From assembly GCA_030649205.1 (NCBI GenBank), contig JAUSGE010000015.1:1-38076 (forward strand): DNA of 38,076 bases, given 5' to 3'. Within the stretch, counting starts at the first letter, position 1. Every line of letters begins with the position of its first letter. A program made the translations under genes and the position numbers. The stretch comes from a bacterium. Lineage in GTDB: Bacteria > Patescibacteriota > Patescibacteriia > Patescibacteriales > GWC2-42-12. The notes under the pieces are model-generated. The model was not told the origin of the DNA. It worked only from the letters and a program-made list of their open reading frames with translations, and made no database searches. Of this stretch, positions 1 through 7,662 are shown one piece after another.

Positions 1-34
1 CACTAATGCTTCAGCCGAGTCGTTTAACGCGAAA

Positions 35-985
35 TTAAAATCGTTTAGATCCATCGTCAGAGGAGTAAGAGATATCAAATTCCATCTTTTCAGGGTAGCC
101 AAATTGTATGCTTAGTCCAGCAATATTCTGTATGACCCTATTTAGAACCACCTCCGCAGGCAATACCGGAGCTGGCGGGGTTTTGTCCCATTTTAGGGAT
201 AACAGGTAGTCTCTGACATACTGCTTATCAAAACTGGGTTGCGGCCCGCCGGGGAAATACTTGTCCTTGGGCCAGAATCGGGATGAATCCGGGGTGAGGG
301 CTTCATCAATCAGTACTAACTCGTGATTTTCATCCAGACCGAATTCAAATTTAGTGTCGGCGATGATGATGCCGACTTTTTCCGCCTGTTCGGCCGCGTA
401 GTTATATAGCGAAAAACTGACTCGTCTAATCTTCTGAGCCAAATTGTCGCCAAGCCTTTTTCGCATTTCTATGAAGGTGATGTTTTCATCGTGCCCTTGG
501 TCGGATTTGGCCGCGGGCGTAAAAATTGGCAATGCCAGCTTGTCTGATTCATTCATGCCATAAGGCAACCTTATGCCGCAGATGTTCCTCGTGTCCTGGT
601 ATTCTGTCCAAGCCGAGCCGACCAGGTAACCTCGGACCACAGCCTCAATTTTGATCGGATCAATTTTTCTGACCAGCATACTGCGGCCTTTAAGCTGGCC
701 GGCATAGGGCTGGCAGATTCGAGGAAAATAGTTAGTGTCGCAGGCTATAACGTGGTTCTTTATTATGCCAAGCGTGGAATTGAACCAATAGCGGGAAAGC
801 AGGTTTAAAACCTTGCCTTTTCCCGGTATGCCGTTAGGTAGAATCACATCAAAAGCGGAAATGCGGTCGGTGGTGACGATCAAGAGTTTGTCACCAAGGT
901 TATAAATGTCCCTGACTTTTCCGCTGGTTTTTTGGCCGAACGGGAAGTTGGTTTGGCAAATTACACCACCTTTATAAGTTGTCAT
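35..985 (-). CDS. purC: Phosphoribosylaminoimidazole-succinocarboxamide synthase (SAICAR synthase)
   Basis: This cytosolic enzyme joins CAIR and aspartate with ATP to make SAICAR in de novo purine synthesis. The 316 residues show the nucleotide-binding SGKVRDIY stretch (21-28), VVRGYL (about 117), DTKFEFG (210-216) and the family signature DEALTPDSSR (227-236). It is longer than the roughly 240-residue E. coli type and resembles the longer class of about 300 residues. A strong GAGGAGG lies just upstream of the ATG. It sits 12 bases downstream of purE on the same strand, so the two are probably co-transcribed. The 34 bases beyond its stop, to the window edge, show nothing I can identify. Confidence 0.96.
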   Translation of the reverse strand: MTTYKGGVICQTNFPFGQKTSGKVRDIYNLGDKLLIVTTDRISAFDVILPNGIPGKGKVLNLLSRYWFNSTLGIIKNHVIACDTNYFPRICQPYAGQLKGRSMLVRKIDPIKIEAVVRGYLVGSAWTEYQDTRNICGIRLPYGMNESDKLALPIFTPAAKSDQGHDENITFIEMRKRLGDNLAQKIRRVSFSLYNYAAEQAEKVGIIIADTKFEFGLDENHELVLIDEALTPDSSRFWPKDKYFPGGPQPSFDKQYVRDYLLSLKWDKTPPAPVLPAEVVLNRVIQNIAGLSIQFGYPEKMEFDISYSSDDGSKRF

Positions 986-997
986 GGTTTTCCTCCT

Positions 998-1546
998 CTA
1001 TTTATTGAGTTTAGGATCCGGAATCAAGCCACTGCCGTCCAATTCCACTTCTTCCACCAGCAGTTTCCGGTTTCTCATGTTATAAAAATACAGCGACAGA
1101 TCTTTGCGGAAATCAGGATATTTCCAAGCATAAAGTTTGGCAATCCCCAAGGCGCTGTTTATCAGGCCGTGTTCCAATTTGATGGAGTTAAACCCGGCCA
1201 TAAAAATAACTGTGCCCTCCGGCATGTCTTCACAGGCGTGCTTCGCGATTTTATCAGTGGGCACAGCCAAGATAATTTTATGAGATTGCCAGCCGACTTT
1301 GTTGACAGTTTCCGCGATTCCCGGGGCGGCAAATTGCATGCCGCCGATATAAGCGATAAAATCTTCCTTAAGCCCGCGGATAAAATTTTCAAGGCCGTCG
1401 CCGCTGTGCCAATGGCAAGAGGCGATGCTTACCCTGACCGGAATGCCGATGGCGTTTAATACGCCGATGATGACATTAGCGGCTTGCCAGTCCGAATCGC
1501 TCCCTAGAATTAATCTTACCGGCGTAACCGGCATTTCATCTGACAT
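998..1546 (-). CDS. purE: Divergent PurE-like AIR carboxylase / N5-CAIR mutase
   Basis: A PurE-family protein, expected to carboxylate AIR or rearrange N5-CAIR to CAIR, the substrate of the adjacent PurC. GSDSDW (15-20) is the classic PurE phosphate-binding start, and SCHWHS (43-48) matches the usual SAHRTP with one His retained. The loop normally GGAAHLPG appears as GMQFAAPG (69-76), so the usual second His is missing, and about 40 residues extend past the usual C-terminus. I chose ATG at 1546 because GAGGAGGGAG (1551-1560) is ideally spaced for it; the upstream in-frame ATG at 1564 lies on the far side of that site. Fold assignment is firm; activity is less certain. No purK is visible here. 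Confidence 0.82.
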   Translation of the reverse strand: MSDEMPVTPVRLILGSDSDWQAANVIIGVLNAIGIPVRVSIASCHWHSGDGLENFIRGLKEDFIAYIGGMQFAAPGIAETVNKVGWQSHKIILAVPTDKIAKHACEDMPEGTVIFMAGFNSIKLEHGLINSALGIAKLYAWKYPDFRKDLSLYFYNMRNRKLLVEEVELDGSGLIPDPKLNK

Positions 1547-1585
1547 TATGCTCCCTCCTCTCATTGTCTCGCGGTTTTATGAATT

Positions 1586-1690
1586 CTAGAGGCCTGCTTG
1601 GCGCAACTGTTGCGCTATGCTTTGCAGGTCCCTTTCTATCCAAAATTCATGAACCGTCATTAAGACGGTCAGGATCAGCTCGGATTTTTC
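1586..1690 (-). other. Open in-frame extension beyond the amber stop of the 67-residue gene
   Basis: After the TAG at 1691-1693 the same frame stays open for 34 codons to a second TAG at 1586-1588. The translation (starting EKSELILTVL and ending QQLRQAGL) looks like ordinary protein. An internal ATG at codon 11 has no ribosome binding site. Options are a nonsense mutation in a 102-residue gene, stop-codon readthrough, or chance. It also contains the perfect inverted repeat GCGCAA-CTG-TTGCGC near 1601-1615. Confidence 0.4.
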
Positions 1691-1894
1691 CTAGGGAAAT
1701 CGGGCGATAATTCCTAACATAATCTCCACCCGTTTTTTTGCTCTGGCCAAGGGATTTTCAATGCCTTTGGTTTGCTCAAATTCACCTCCCATTCGCGCTA
1801 TGCTTTCAGTTTCTTCTTTTGTCAAACCGAAATCAGCGCAAACTCTTAATACAATCTCCTCATCAGAGAGAAAAGCGTCTTTTTCTTCCGCCAT
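1691..1894 (-). CDS. Small acidic protein of unknown function (67 residues)
   Basis: I do not recognise this protein. It is short, charged and predicted helical, with no signal peptide or membrane segment, and starts MAEEKDAFLSDEE. AGAGGAAA lies just upstream of the ATG. It is the first gene of the minus-strand set that continues into purE and purC. It stops at TAG, and the frame continues open for another 34 codons, so it may be the front part of a 102-residue protein. Confidence 0.6.
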   Translation of the reverse strand: MAEEKDAFLSDEEIVLRVCADFGLTKEETESIARMGGEFEQTKGIENPLARAKKRVEIMLGIIARFP

Positions 1895-1980
1895 AATTTC
1901 CTCTTTCCTTGATATATTGTTAATGTTCAGACATCCTTTTAATAGAACAAATTTAGCAAATTACTTTAAGAAATGCAAGA

Positions 1981-2015
1981 ACCTCACCCTGACCCTCTCC
2001 TTCTAAAGGAGAGGG
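1981..2015. repeat. CCCTCTCC-type dispersed palindrome
   Basis: A perfect 10-bp stem, CCCTCTCCTT and AAGGAGAGGG around CTA (about 1993-2015), preceded by CCTCACCCTGA. This resembles dispersed CCTCACCC/CCCTCTCC repeats seen in many genomes. Only one copy is in this window. Confidence 0.5.
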
Positions 2016-2020
2016 AAAAA

Positions 2021-2055
2021 TAAAAAGGGGCTTCGGCCAAAATGGCGAAGCCCCC
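2021..2055 (-). terminator. Intrinsic terminator downstream of the 194-residue gene
   Basis: GGGGCTTCG (2027-2035) pairs with CGAAGCCCC (2046-2054). Read on the minus strand the hairpin is followed by a T-rich tract (TTTTTATTTTT). It closes the transcript of purB and the 194-residue gene. A second short palindrome, CCGAGACT-A-AGTCTCGG, lies near 2082-2098. Confidence 0.75.
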
Positions 2056-2159
2056 GGAATTTGATTGTTATTATTCGGCGGCCGAGACTAAGTCTCGGAA
2101 TTATAGTTTTTAAAGATAGTTTTCCCTGCCTCCTGGTCGTTGATGCGGTTAATGTAATC

Positions 2160-2744
2160 TTAAATGCGGTCCCAGAAGTCATCCGGCTGCAATTTTTGCG
2201 GGCAAAGAGAGTCGGTATGGAATTTCGAACTGCGCAGCTCCTCAACACCATTATCCTTTTGAGCTGATATTGTCATCCAGTAGATAATACGCCCGAACGG
2301 TGCGTTGTCCTTGGGTTCTAGCAATGAGAAAAAATTTTCATAGATGCACGACAAATTTTTCCATGACATCTGGTAATTTTTCGTGCCGAAATTCGCGTCT
2401 GGCAGCCGATAGTCTATGGTAAGCCAGCAGCCAAGCCCTGGTTTACGGCTGGCGCTGTTTGACAACTCGCCCCTGGCCAGTAATTCCAAAGGACTGCCGT
2501 TCAGGGCGTGCCTGATCATGGCCAATGTCAGGCCAATATAAAAATCAGCCTGTTCCAAGCAGAAATGAAAGCTTATCTGCTTTGTCTCTACATTATTTCG
2601 GCCCATCAGTTTTTCGTGCAGGGCCGGATGTACGCCAAAAGTGATTTCGCACATCTTTAGGTTAACATCCAGGCCACTGCTCTTTTCCAAACAGCCCGGA
2701 TGGTCGCAGCGGTAAATAGTTGCCAGTCCTTCGTTTTCTTTCAT
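2160..2744 (-). CDS. Hypothetical protein (194 residues) downstream of purB
   Basis: I cannot assign a family. The protein is soluble, without signal peptide or membrane segments. Its N-terminus holds Cys and His residues spaced CDHPGC and a further Cys (residues about 14-32), which could bind metal but match no motif I know. The ribosome binding site AAGGAGG is strong. The gene begins 14 bases after the purB stop and is followed by a terminator, so it is the last gene of the purB transcript. A link to purine metabolism is only inferred from position. Confidence 0.75.
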   Translation of the reverse strand: MKENEGLATIYRCDHPGCLEKSSGLDVNLKMCEITFGVHPALHEKLMGRNNVETKQISFHFCLEQADFYIGLTLAMIRHALNGSPLELLARGELSNSASRKPGLGCWLTIDYRLPDANFGTKNYQMSWKNLSCIYENFFSLLEPKDNAPFGRIIYWMTISAQKDNGVEELRSSKFHTDSLCPQKLQPDDFWDRI

Positions 2745-2758
2745 CTGTATCCTCCTTG

Positions 2759-4267
2759 TTATTTTCCCAATATTTCTTTATATAGTTTGGCTTCATTTTT
2801 CAAAAGAAAAGACGGCTGAAAAATTTCCTGCCAGCGCCGGAGATTACCGGGGTCATTAAAAATCTGACTTAAGATTTTGTTCCATTGTTCTACCGTTTCG
2901 GCCGAGGCTTCTAATTGCGGCGATGTGCTTAAAAGACCGCTGGCGATTATTGTTTCCAGGGTAACGGTCGGTTGGCAGGCGAATTCTCGCGGATCAGAAG
3001 CGCGGAGCAGTTTAAAACCCGTGAGAAACCTATCGGCTTCTTCTAAAGATTCGGCTATGGCGGCGCGAAATATCTGGCGGTTTTCCGATATTTCAAAGGC
3101 ATTGAACGCCGCCAGCTGGATTATGCGGTAGGCTTCTTCGGAGGTTAAGCCAAAAGGCGCTCCTAATTCTTTAAGCAGTTCTTTGGCCTCATCCGAAGCG
3201 TAACAGCCGCGGGATTCTACAATTTCCTGGAGCATGTTGTCAGGGAAGACGACCAACCCGGACAGAACTTTGTTCATGTTTTCCAAACTGTGCACGGTTA
3301 CATGAAATAGGTCCGGCCAAGCCACTCGCTCAACGCATGATTGTTCAATGGCCCGCTCTTCCCAAGTTTTGATGTTATCCATAATCATTATTAGATAACC
3401 TTTGGCCATACGGGCCATGCCTTCCAGTTGTTCGGTTGAGATAGTATTTTTTTTGTGCGGCATGGCCGACGAACCTTTTTGCGTTTTACCAAACGGCTCT
3501 TGAAAAATCGGCCGGCCGCTGCGCGCGCCCAGTCGAATGTCGGTGGCGATTTTATCCAGGGTCTGGACGATTTGGCAGAGCGCTTCCGCCAGCGGGGCGT
3601 AAAGAATGCGCGGCATAATTTGCGTGGCGCCGAGAAAAGGCATGAAGCCAAGAATCACCAGGGCTTCTTTTTCCATTTCTGGGTCAAGGCCGCCGTAATT
3701 GCCGATTGCTCCGGACAGTTTGGAATAATTTAGATTTTTTGAAGCAGTCTGTAAATTACCGTAACCAATCCACAGTTCTTTTAGCCAAGTCAGACAGCGC
3801 TTGCCTAATGACTGAAGTTTGGCTTCCATGCCGTGAGTGCGGGCGTTCATGATGGTATAGCGATATTTTTTGGCCAGTTCAAATAATGTGGCTAACAACT
3901 TGTCGCAGGAATCCCCCACTATGTCAACTGACATTTTCAGCATCTTGGCGAAGGCCGGTTCCTCGGTGTCATAGCTGGTTATGTTCTTATGCCAGTATTG
4001 TTGCAAGTCCGGCGAAATGAATCTGATTCTTTCTTCCAGAAAAGCGTTAAGGTCGTGCCGGATTTCAACGTCCCGTTTTTTCCACCAGGAGATGTCAATC
4101 GGAGCTTGAGTCAGGAACTGGTTCATTTTAATAAAAACTTCCGCGGGAAATTTTCCCAGATTGCAATTAGCTTTTATCACGGCTAATTCCGTTTCCTGCC
4201 ATAAGGCTAATTTGTTTTCATTGATCCAGATAGCTTTGATTTTTTCTTTTTCATACCTTTCGTGCAT
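2759..4267 (-). CDS. purB: Adenylosuccinate lyase
   Basis: Cytosolic lyase that splits SAICAR to AICAR plus fumarate and adenylosuccinate to AMP plus fumarate. The 502-residue protein has the fumarase/aspartase superfamily signature GSSAMPHKKN (265-274), TSYDTEEPAF near 97 and RTHG (143-146) with the active-site His. Length is at the upper end for the family. AAAAGGAGGG precedes the ATG. It follows two small unknown genes (79 and 177 residues) and precedes the 194-residue gene, all on one strand with gaps of 14-18 bases. Confidence 0.96.
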   Translation of the reverse strand: MHERYEKEKIKAIWINENKLALWQETELAVIKANCNLGKFPAEVFIKMNQFLTQAPIDISWWKKRDVEIRHDLNAFLEERIRFISPDLQQYWHKNITSYDTEEPAFAKMLKMSVDIVGDSCDKLLATLFELAKKYRYTIMNARTHGMEAKLQSLGKRCLTWLKELWIGYGNLQTASKNLNYSKLSGAIGNYGGLDPEMEKEALVILGFMPFLGATQIMPRILYAPLAEALCQIVQTLDKIATDIRLGARSGRPIFQEPFGKTQKGSSAMPHKKNTISTEQLEGMARMAKGYLIMIMDNIKTWEERAIEQSCVERVAWPDLFHVTVHSLENMNKVLSGLVVFPDNMLQEIVESRGCYASDEAKELLKELGAPFGLTSEEAYRIIQLAAFNAFEISENRQIFRAAIAESLEEADRFLTGFKLLRASDPREFACQPTVTLETIIASGLLSTSPQLEASAETVEQWNKILSQIFNDPGNLRRWQEIFQPSFLLKNEAKLYKEILGK

Positions 4268-4283
4268 GGTTCCCTCCTTTTGT

Positions 4284-4523
4284 TTATTTTTTTACCGCTT
4301 CTTTTATCATCTTTCTAGTTTCATCGGCCATGAAATTATCGTTAATAGCCAGAAACTTTGCGAATGATGTGCCCGGCGATGTTTGGATTATTTCGGCTAT
4401 TTCCCTCCGAAACTCATCTTCTTCAAAGATGATAGCCGGCAAACCCAGCTGTCGCCGGCGGTGCTGGGTTTCCTTCGCCAGCAATTCTCTGTCAAATACC
4501 ACTTTACTAATTATTGCTTCCAT
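4284..4523 (-). CDS. Small hypothetical protein (79 residues) upstream of purB
   Basis: Not recognised. Highly charged and helical, no membrane segment. It has an AGGAGA ribosome binding site and lies 16 bases upstream of purB and 18 bases after the 177-residue gene, so it is likely translated from the same message. No catalytic motif can be seen. Confidence 0.65.
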   Translation of the reverse strand: MEAIISKVVFDRELLAKETQHRRRQLGLPAIIFEEDEFRREIAEIIQTSPGTSFAKFLAINDNFMADETRKMIKEAVKK

Positions 4524-4541
4524 GTTTTGTCTCCTGTTATA

Positions 4542-5075
4542 TTATAATGATGCTCCGATATGGCAGCCGACGCTGAAAAGCGTTTGTTTTAGGCTGCCGT
4601 AGATTTTGGCGGTTATTATTTTTTTGAATTCTTCTTCATTAATGGTCGGGTCTTGCCGTTTTTTGGCCAGCGCCAAATTGTCTATTATTTGTCGCGCGGC
4701 GTCGCAAAGATCCTGCCTGAAAATCCGGGTAAAACACTTGCCGGTCAATTCTTGCTCTATCGCGTTTCCTTCCAAGTCTGGGTCCAGAATCAGGGCATCG
4801 GTTTCCTTGATTTTTTCCATCAGCTCGGATACGTCTTGAGCCGAACTTAGATTATCGGAGATAATGGCCAAAGCGCAGTTCAGAAGCTTAGTGACAAATA
4901 ATATCATTGACTTCCTATATTCCGCGTCTGTCAAAATTAAGGGCAGGGGACTGGATGAATTATCCATTGATCCAGTGATGAACTGATCCATGATGTCCAA
5001 GTGTTCAATGGCTCGTTCCACATCTCGTGCCAGCTGTACAAATTTTTGCATGGCTGAAACTTTGTCTTGATCCAT
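4542..5075 (-). CDS. Hypothetical helical protein (177 residues), first gene of the purB transcript
   Basis: Not recognised. The sequence looks all-helical and soluble, with scattered Cys residues and no signal peptide. AAAGGAGAG lies before the ATG. As the first gene of the run 177-residue, 79-residue, purB, 194-residue it is preceded by a palindrome-rich 260-base region shared with the divergent Fic gene. Function cannot be inferred from the sequence beyond co-transcription with purB. Confidence 0.72.
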   Translation of the reverse strand: MDQDKVSAMQKFVQLARDVERAIEHLDIMDQFITGSMDNSSSPLPLILTDAEYRKSMILFVTKLLNCALAIISDNLSSAQDVSELMEKIKETDALILDPDLEGNAIEQELTGKCFTRIFRQDLCDAARQIIDNLALAKKRQDPTINEEEFKKIITAKIYGSLKQTLFSVGCHIGASL

Positions 5076-5335
5076 TTTCTCTCCTTTTCTTTCTTGCGGT
5101 TTATTTAGTTATTAAAGACCATAAAACCAAACCTATTAAAGGTTTGGCCCCCTTGAAATATACGGATAAATTACCCTAAATTAGGGAAAGTTGCAAGGGG
5201 TTTGGTATTGGACACTCGGTGTCCATGTGGACACCGAGTGTCTTTATAAAAAGTAAAATCCCCTGCAAGATTTGCTGCAAGATTTGCGCTAATCGTATCA
5301 ATTTGATATGATTGGAGTAATTAAATGATACGAAA
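5076..5335. promoter_or_regulatory. Palindrome-rich divergent region between the purB transcript and the Fic gene
   Basis: It holds, in order: CCAAACCT and AGGTTTGG arms (5127-5147); CCCTAA-A-TTAGGG (5174-5186); the 14-bp-arm GACACTCGG hairpin (5211-5242); a tandem duplication of TGCAAGATTTGC (5264-5275 and 5276-5287); and TATCAA-T-TTGATA (about 5295-5307) close to the Fic start. The last is a reasonable operator candidate for the DNA-binding N-terminus of the Fic protein. No unambiguous -35/-10 pair was found. Confidence 0.45.
5211..5242. repeat. GACACTCGGTGTCC hairpin, copy 1
   Basis: Perfect 14-bp arms GACACTCGGTGTCC and its complement around the loop ATGT. The same arms occur at 11751-11781 and 34623-34654 with different loops. 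The right side is followed by TTTATAAAAA, so it could act as a weak terminator. Confidence 0.85.
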
Positions 5336-6391
5336 ATGGATAAATTAAACAAAAAACAACAAAATTTAATCGTGATTTTCCTTAAAAAAGAAACCATACG
5401 GTCATCAGAGGTACATGCCGAACTGGTTAAATCAGGAGATAATGTTTCTTTGGTCACGGTAAAAAGAGCTTTGTCAAAATTGGCCGAGGCCGGTATTTTG
5501 ACCACGTCCGGTTCCGGCCGTTCCGCCAGTTATAATTTAAGCCCGGCCGGCAGAATATTGGCCGAGGTGGACGCTCATGAATATTGCGCCATTGAACCTG
5601 ATAAACGATACGGCTTGAACCGGTATAATTTTGCTTTGCTGGCCGCCTGGCCGCCGGCTCTCTTTACGGGCGATGAATTAAAAATATTAGACGGCGCGAC
5701 CGCTGAATATAAAAGCCGGACAAAAAAATTGCCGGAAGCGATTCAAAAAAAGGAACTGGAGCGGCTAATCATTGAACTGTCCTGGAAATCGTCAAAAATT
5801 GAAGGCAATACCTACACTTTGCTGGACACGGAAAAATTGATTCTGGAAAATAAACCAGCGGCCGGGCACGACCGAAAAGAAGCGCAAATGATTTTAAATC
5901 ATAAGGACGCTTTTAATTTCGTCCGCTCAAGCGCGGCGCAGTTTAAAACCATCACGCGGAAAAATTTGGAAGACTTGCACGCCATTTTGGTTAATAATTT
6001 AACCGTGGGACTGGGTTTGCGCGGCAAACCGGTGGGCGTGGTTGGCTCAATTTATCGGCCGCTGGATAATATTTATCAAATTACCGAAGCCGTTGGCGCT
6101 TTAGGCGCGGCCGTGTCCCGCGCCCAGACGGCTTATGAAAAAGCGTTAATCGCTTTGCTGGGCATCGGCTATATCCAGCCGTTCGCGGACGGCAATAAAC
6201 GAACCAGCCGGCTCGCGGCCAATGCCCTCTTGCTGGCGCACGGCCTGGCGCCTCTGTCTTACCGCAGTATTGATGAAGCCGAATATCGCGAAGCCATGCT
6301 GGTATTTTATGAATTGAATTCGGCCATGCCGTTTAAAAAAATATTTATTGATCAATATGATTTCGCGGCGCGAAACTACGCGGCTAAATAA
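5336..6391 (+). CDS. Fic-domain protein with N-terminal winged helix; catalytic His replaced by Gln
   Basis: Fic proteins usually transfer AMP or another phosphate-containing group to a target protein. Residues 1-80 look like a winged helix DNA-binding domain. SSKIEGN (152-158) fits the inhibitory [ST]xxxE[GN] motif that lies N-terminal to the Fic core in class II proteins. The core motif is QPFADGNKRTSR (281-292), where the canonical form is HPFxxGNGRxxR; the catalytic His is Gln and the second Gly is Lys. The ATG at 5336 is the first usable one, since the ATG at 5325 runs into a stop; its ribosome binding site is weak. It faces the purH genes, whose terminator begins at its stop codon. It may be a regulator or an inactive derivative. 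Confidence 0.88.
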   Translation: MDKLNKKQQNLIVIFLKKETIRSSEVHAELVKSGDNVSLVTVKRALSKLAEAGILTTSGSGRSASYNLSPAGRILAEVDAHEYCAIEPDKRYGLNRYNFALLAAWPPALFTGDELKILDGATAEYKSRTKKLPEAIQKKELERLIIELSWKSSKIEGNTYTLLDTEKLILENKPAAGHDRKEAQMILNHKDAFNFVRSSAAQFKTITRKNLEDLHAILVNNLTVGLGLRGKPVGVVGSIYRPLDNIYQITEAVGALGAAVSRAQTAYEKALIALLGIGYIQPFADGNKRTSRLAANALLLAHGLAPLSYRSIDEAEYREAMLVFYELNSAMPFKKIFIDQYDFAARNYAAK

Positions 6392-6418
6392 AAAAGGGCC
6401 CAGTTGTGAACTGAACCC
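6391..6418 (-). terminator. Intrinsic terminator after the purH genes
   Basis: On the minus strand GGGTTCAGTT pairs with AACTGGGCCC (two G-U pairs) around CAC and is followed by TTTTTTATTT. It overlaps the end of the Fic gene on the opposite strand. Confidence 0.7.
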
Positions 6419-6447
6419 CCGTGAAGTTCCTCGTTGGGAGGAAGGAG

Positions 6448-7662
6448 TTAATGTTTAGAAAACCCTCTGTTCTCCGCGGCCACGAAAGCCACGGACATTT
6501 TTTTCTGTTGAAAGAATTCCTTGACTTCTTCCAGTCTGATGCCGTCGGCCGGCACCACGCCGCCGATACAGCCGGCGTCAGCCAACAGTTCCGGTCCTTC
6601 GCGGCGGTCAAGGCGGGAAACAAGGTTGGCGAAGTTATTGAGAGTTATAATTTTTTCAGATTCTGTTTTACCTGCTAGGTTGGCGTCAAGCAGTCTGACC
6701 GCCGTCATTAGCTGGTCTATTCTATCGGCGTTGTAATCTGTACTGCAAGCGAACGGGAAAAATCCATCTGAAGCAAAGACCGAGTTTCTTGGGTCATGGC
6801 CGGCGCGACTGGCCCGATCCAGACAGAGTCTGACGCAGGCGATTCGGTCCTGCTGGCCGCAACCCAAGCCGATCAGCATATTGTCTTTGGCCAGCGCCAC
6901 AGTATTTGAACTGGCGCGCCAAGCGCAGGCAAAAGCGATAATCAGACTTTCAAAAATTCTGTGTAGATCCATTTGTTCTCTTGTCCAGCCGATGACTTCG
7001 CCGGGCGAAAGCACAAAATGCGGTAGCCGTTGTTTGAGCCAGTCGCCTCCATGTAATTCGCGATAGGTCCATTCTTCTTGGGGAAAGGGCGCTTCGGCTA
7101 ATGCTGGATTAGCCAGCAAACGCCGTTTTTCCCGTTTGCCCAGAAGCGTAATTGCAAAATTGCTAAAGTCTGGAGCCGCAATTACATCAAGCCCCCATTT
7201 ATCACGGCCAATGCTGTCAATCTTGGAATTGAGCAGACTGGCAGCCAAGAAATCATTTATTTCAAAATTAGCCGTGAATTCGCCGCCCATCACCGCGACC
7301 GAGTCGCCGTAGAGGGCATACAATAATGCTTCAATGGGCTGGTTCCAGCTTATGCCCGCGCCACAAAGATTACCATGCTTGCCGGCCAGGGCAATGAAGG
7401 GAACCTTGCCGAAGGAGCGGCGGAAAGCTTCACTCATCAGGCAGAGAATGCTGACCAGTTGGCTTAGGTCGGCCAAGGCAATGAAACTTGCCTGGCCGGA
7501 AACCTCGTCAAACTTACTAATAGCCAGCTGATTACTATTTCCACCATAGAATATAGTGGCCGGACTTTGACAGCGGTTCTCGCCGTAGGCCAATTGATGG
7601 CCGTTTTTCAGGGAAAGAATTTCGTCAGGAATTTCTGTTTTTTTTATTTTTTCCTTAATCAT
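6448..7662 (-). CDS. purH: AICAR transformylase (C-terminal half of a split PurH)
   Basis: Stand-alone AICARFT domain that transfers a formyl group from 10-formyl-THF to AICAR to make FAICAR. The 404 residues contain LAYGENR (24-30; usual LRYGENP), GKHGNLCGAG (94-103) with the catalytic Lys-His pair at 95-96, SNTVALAKDN, GLGCGQQDR and ASDGFFPF, in the family order. In most bacteria this is fused behind IMP cyclohydrolase in one PurH chain. Here its ATG overlaps the stop of the cyclohydrolase gene by one base (TAATG) with AGGAGG upstream, so the two are translationally coupled. Confidence 0.93.
   Translation of the reverse strand: MIKEKIKKTEIPDEILSLKNGHQLAYGENRCQSPATIFYGGNSNQLAISKFDEVSGQASFIALADLSQLVSILCLMSEAFRRSFGKVPFIALAGKHGNLCGAGISWNQPIEALLYALYGDSVAVMGGEFTANFEINDFLAASLLNSKIDSIGRDKWGLDVIAAPDFSNFAITLLGKREKRRLLANPALAEAPFPQEEWTYRELHGGDWLKQRLPHFVLSPGEVIGWTREQMDLHRIFESLIIAFACAWRASSNTVALAKDNMLIGLGCGQQDRIACVRLCLDRASRAGHDPRNSVFASDGFFPFACSTDYNADRIDQLMTAVRLLDANLAGKTESEKIITLNNFANLVSRLDRREGPELLADAGCIGGVVPADGIRLEEVKEFFQQKKMSVAFVAAENRGFSKH

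Noticed and set aside
932-1459. Plus-strand frame opposite purC and purE
   Set aside because: It is antisense to two confidently identified genes, has no ribosome binding site and shows no recognisable motif.
1547-1564. Upstream in-frame ATG as purE start
   Set aside because: It lies on the far side of the GAGGAGGGAG ribosome binding site, which is correctly spaced only for the ATG at 1546.
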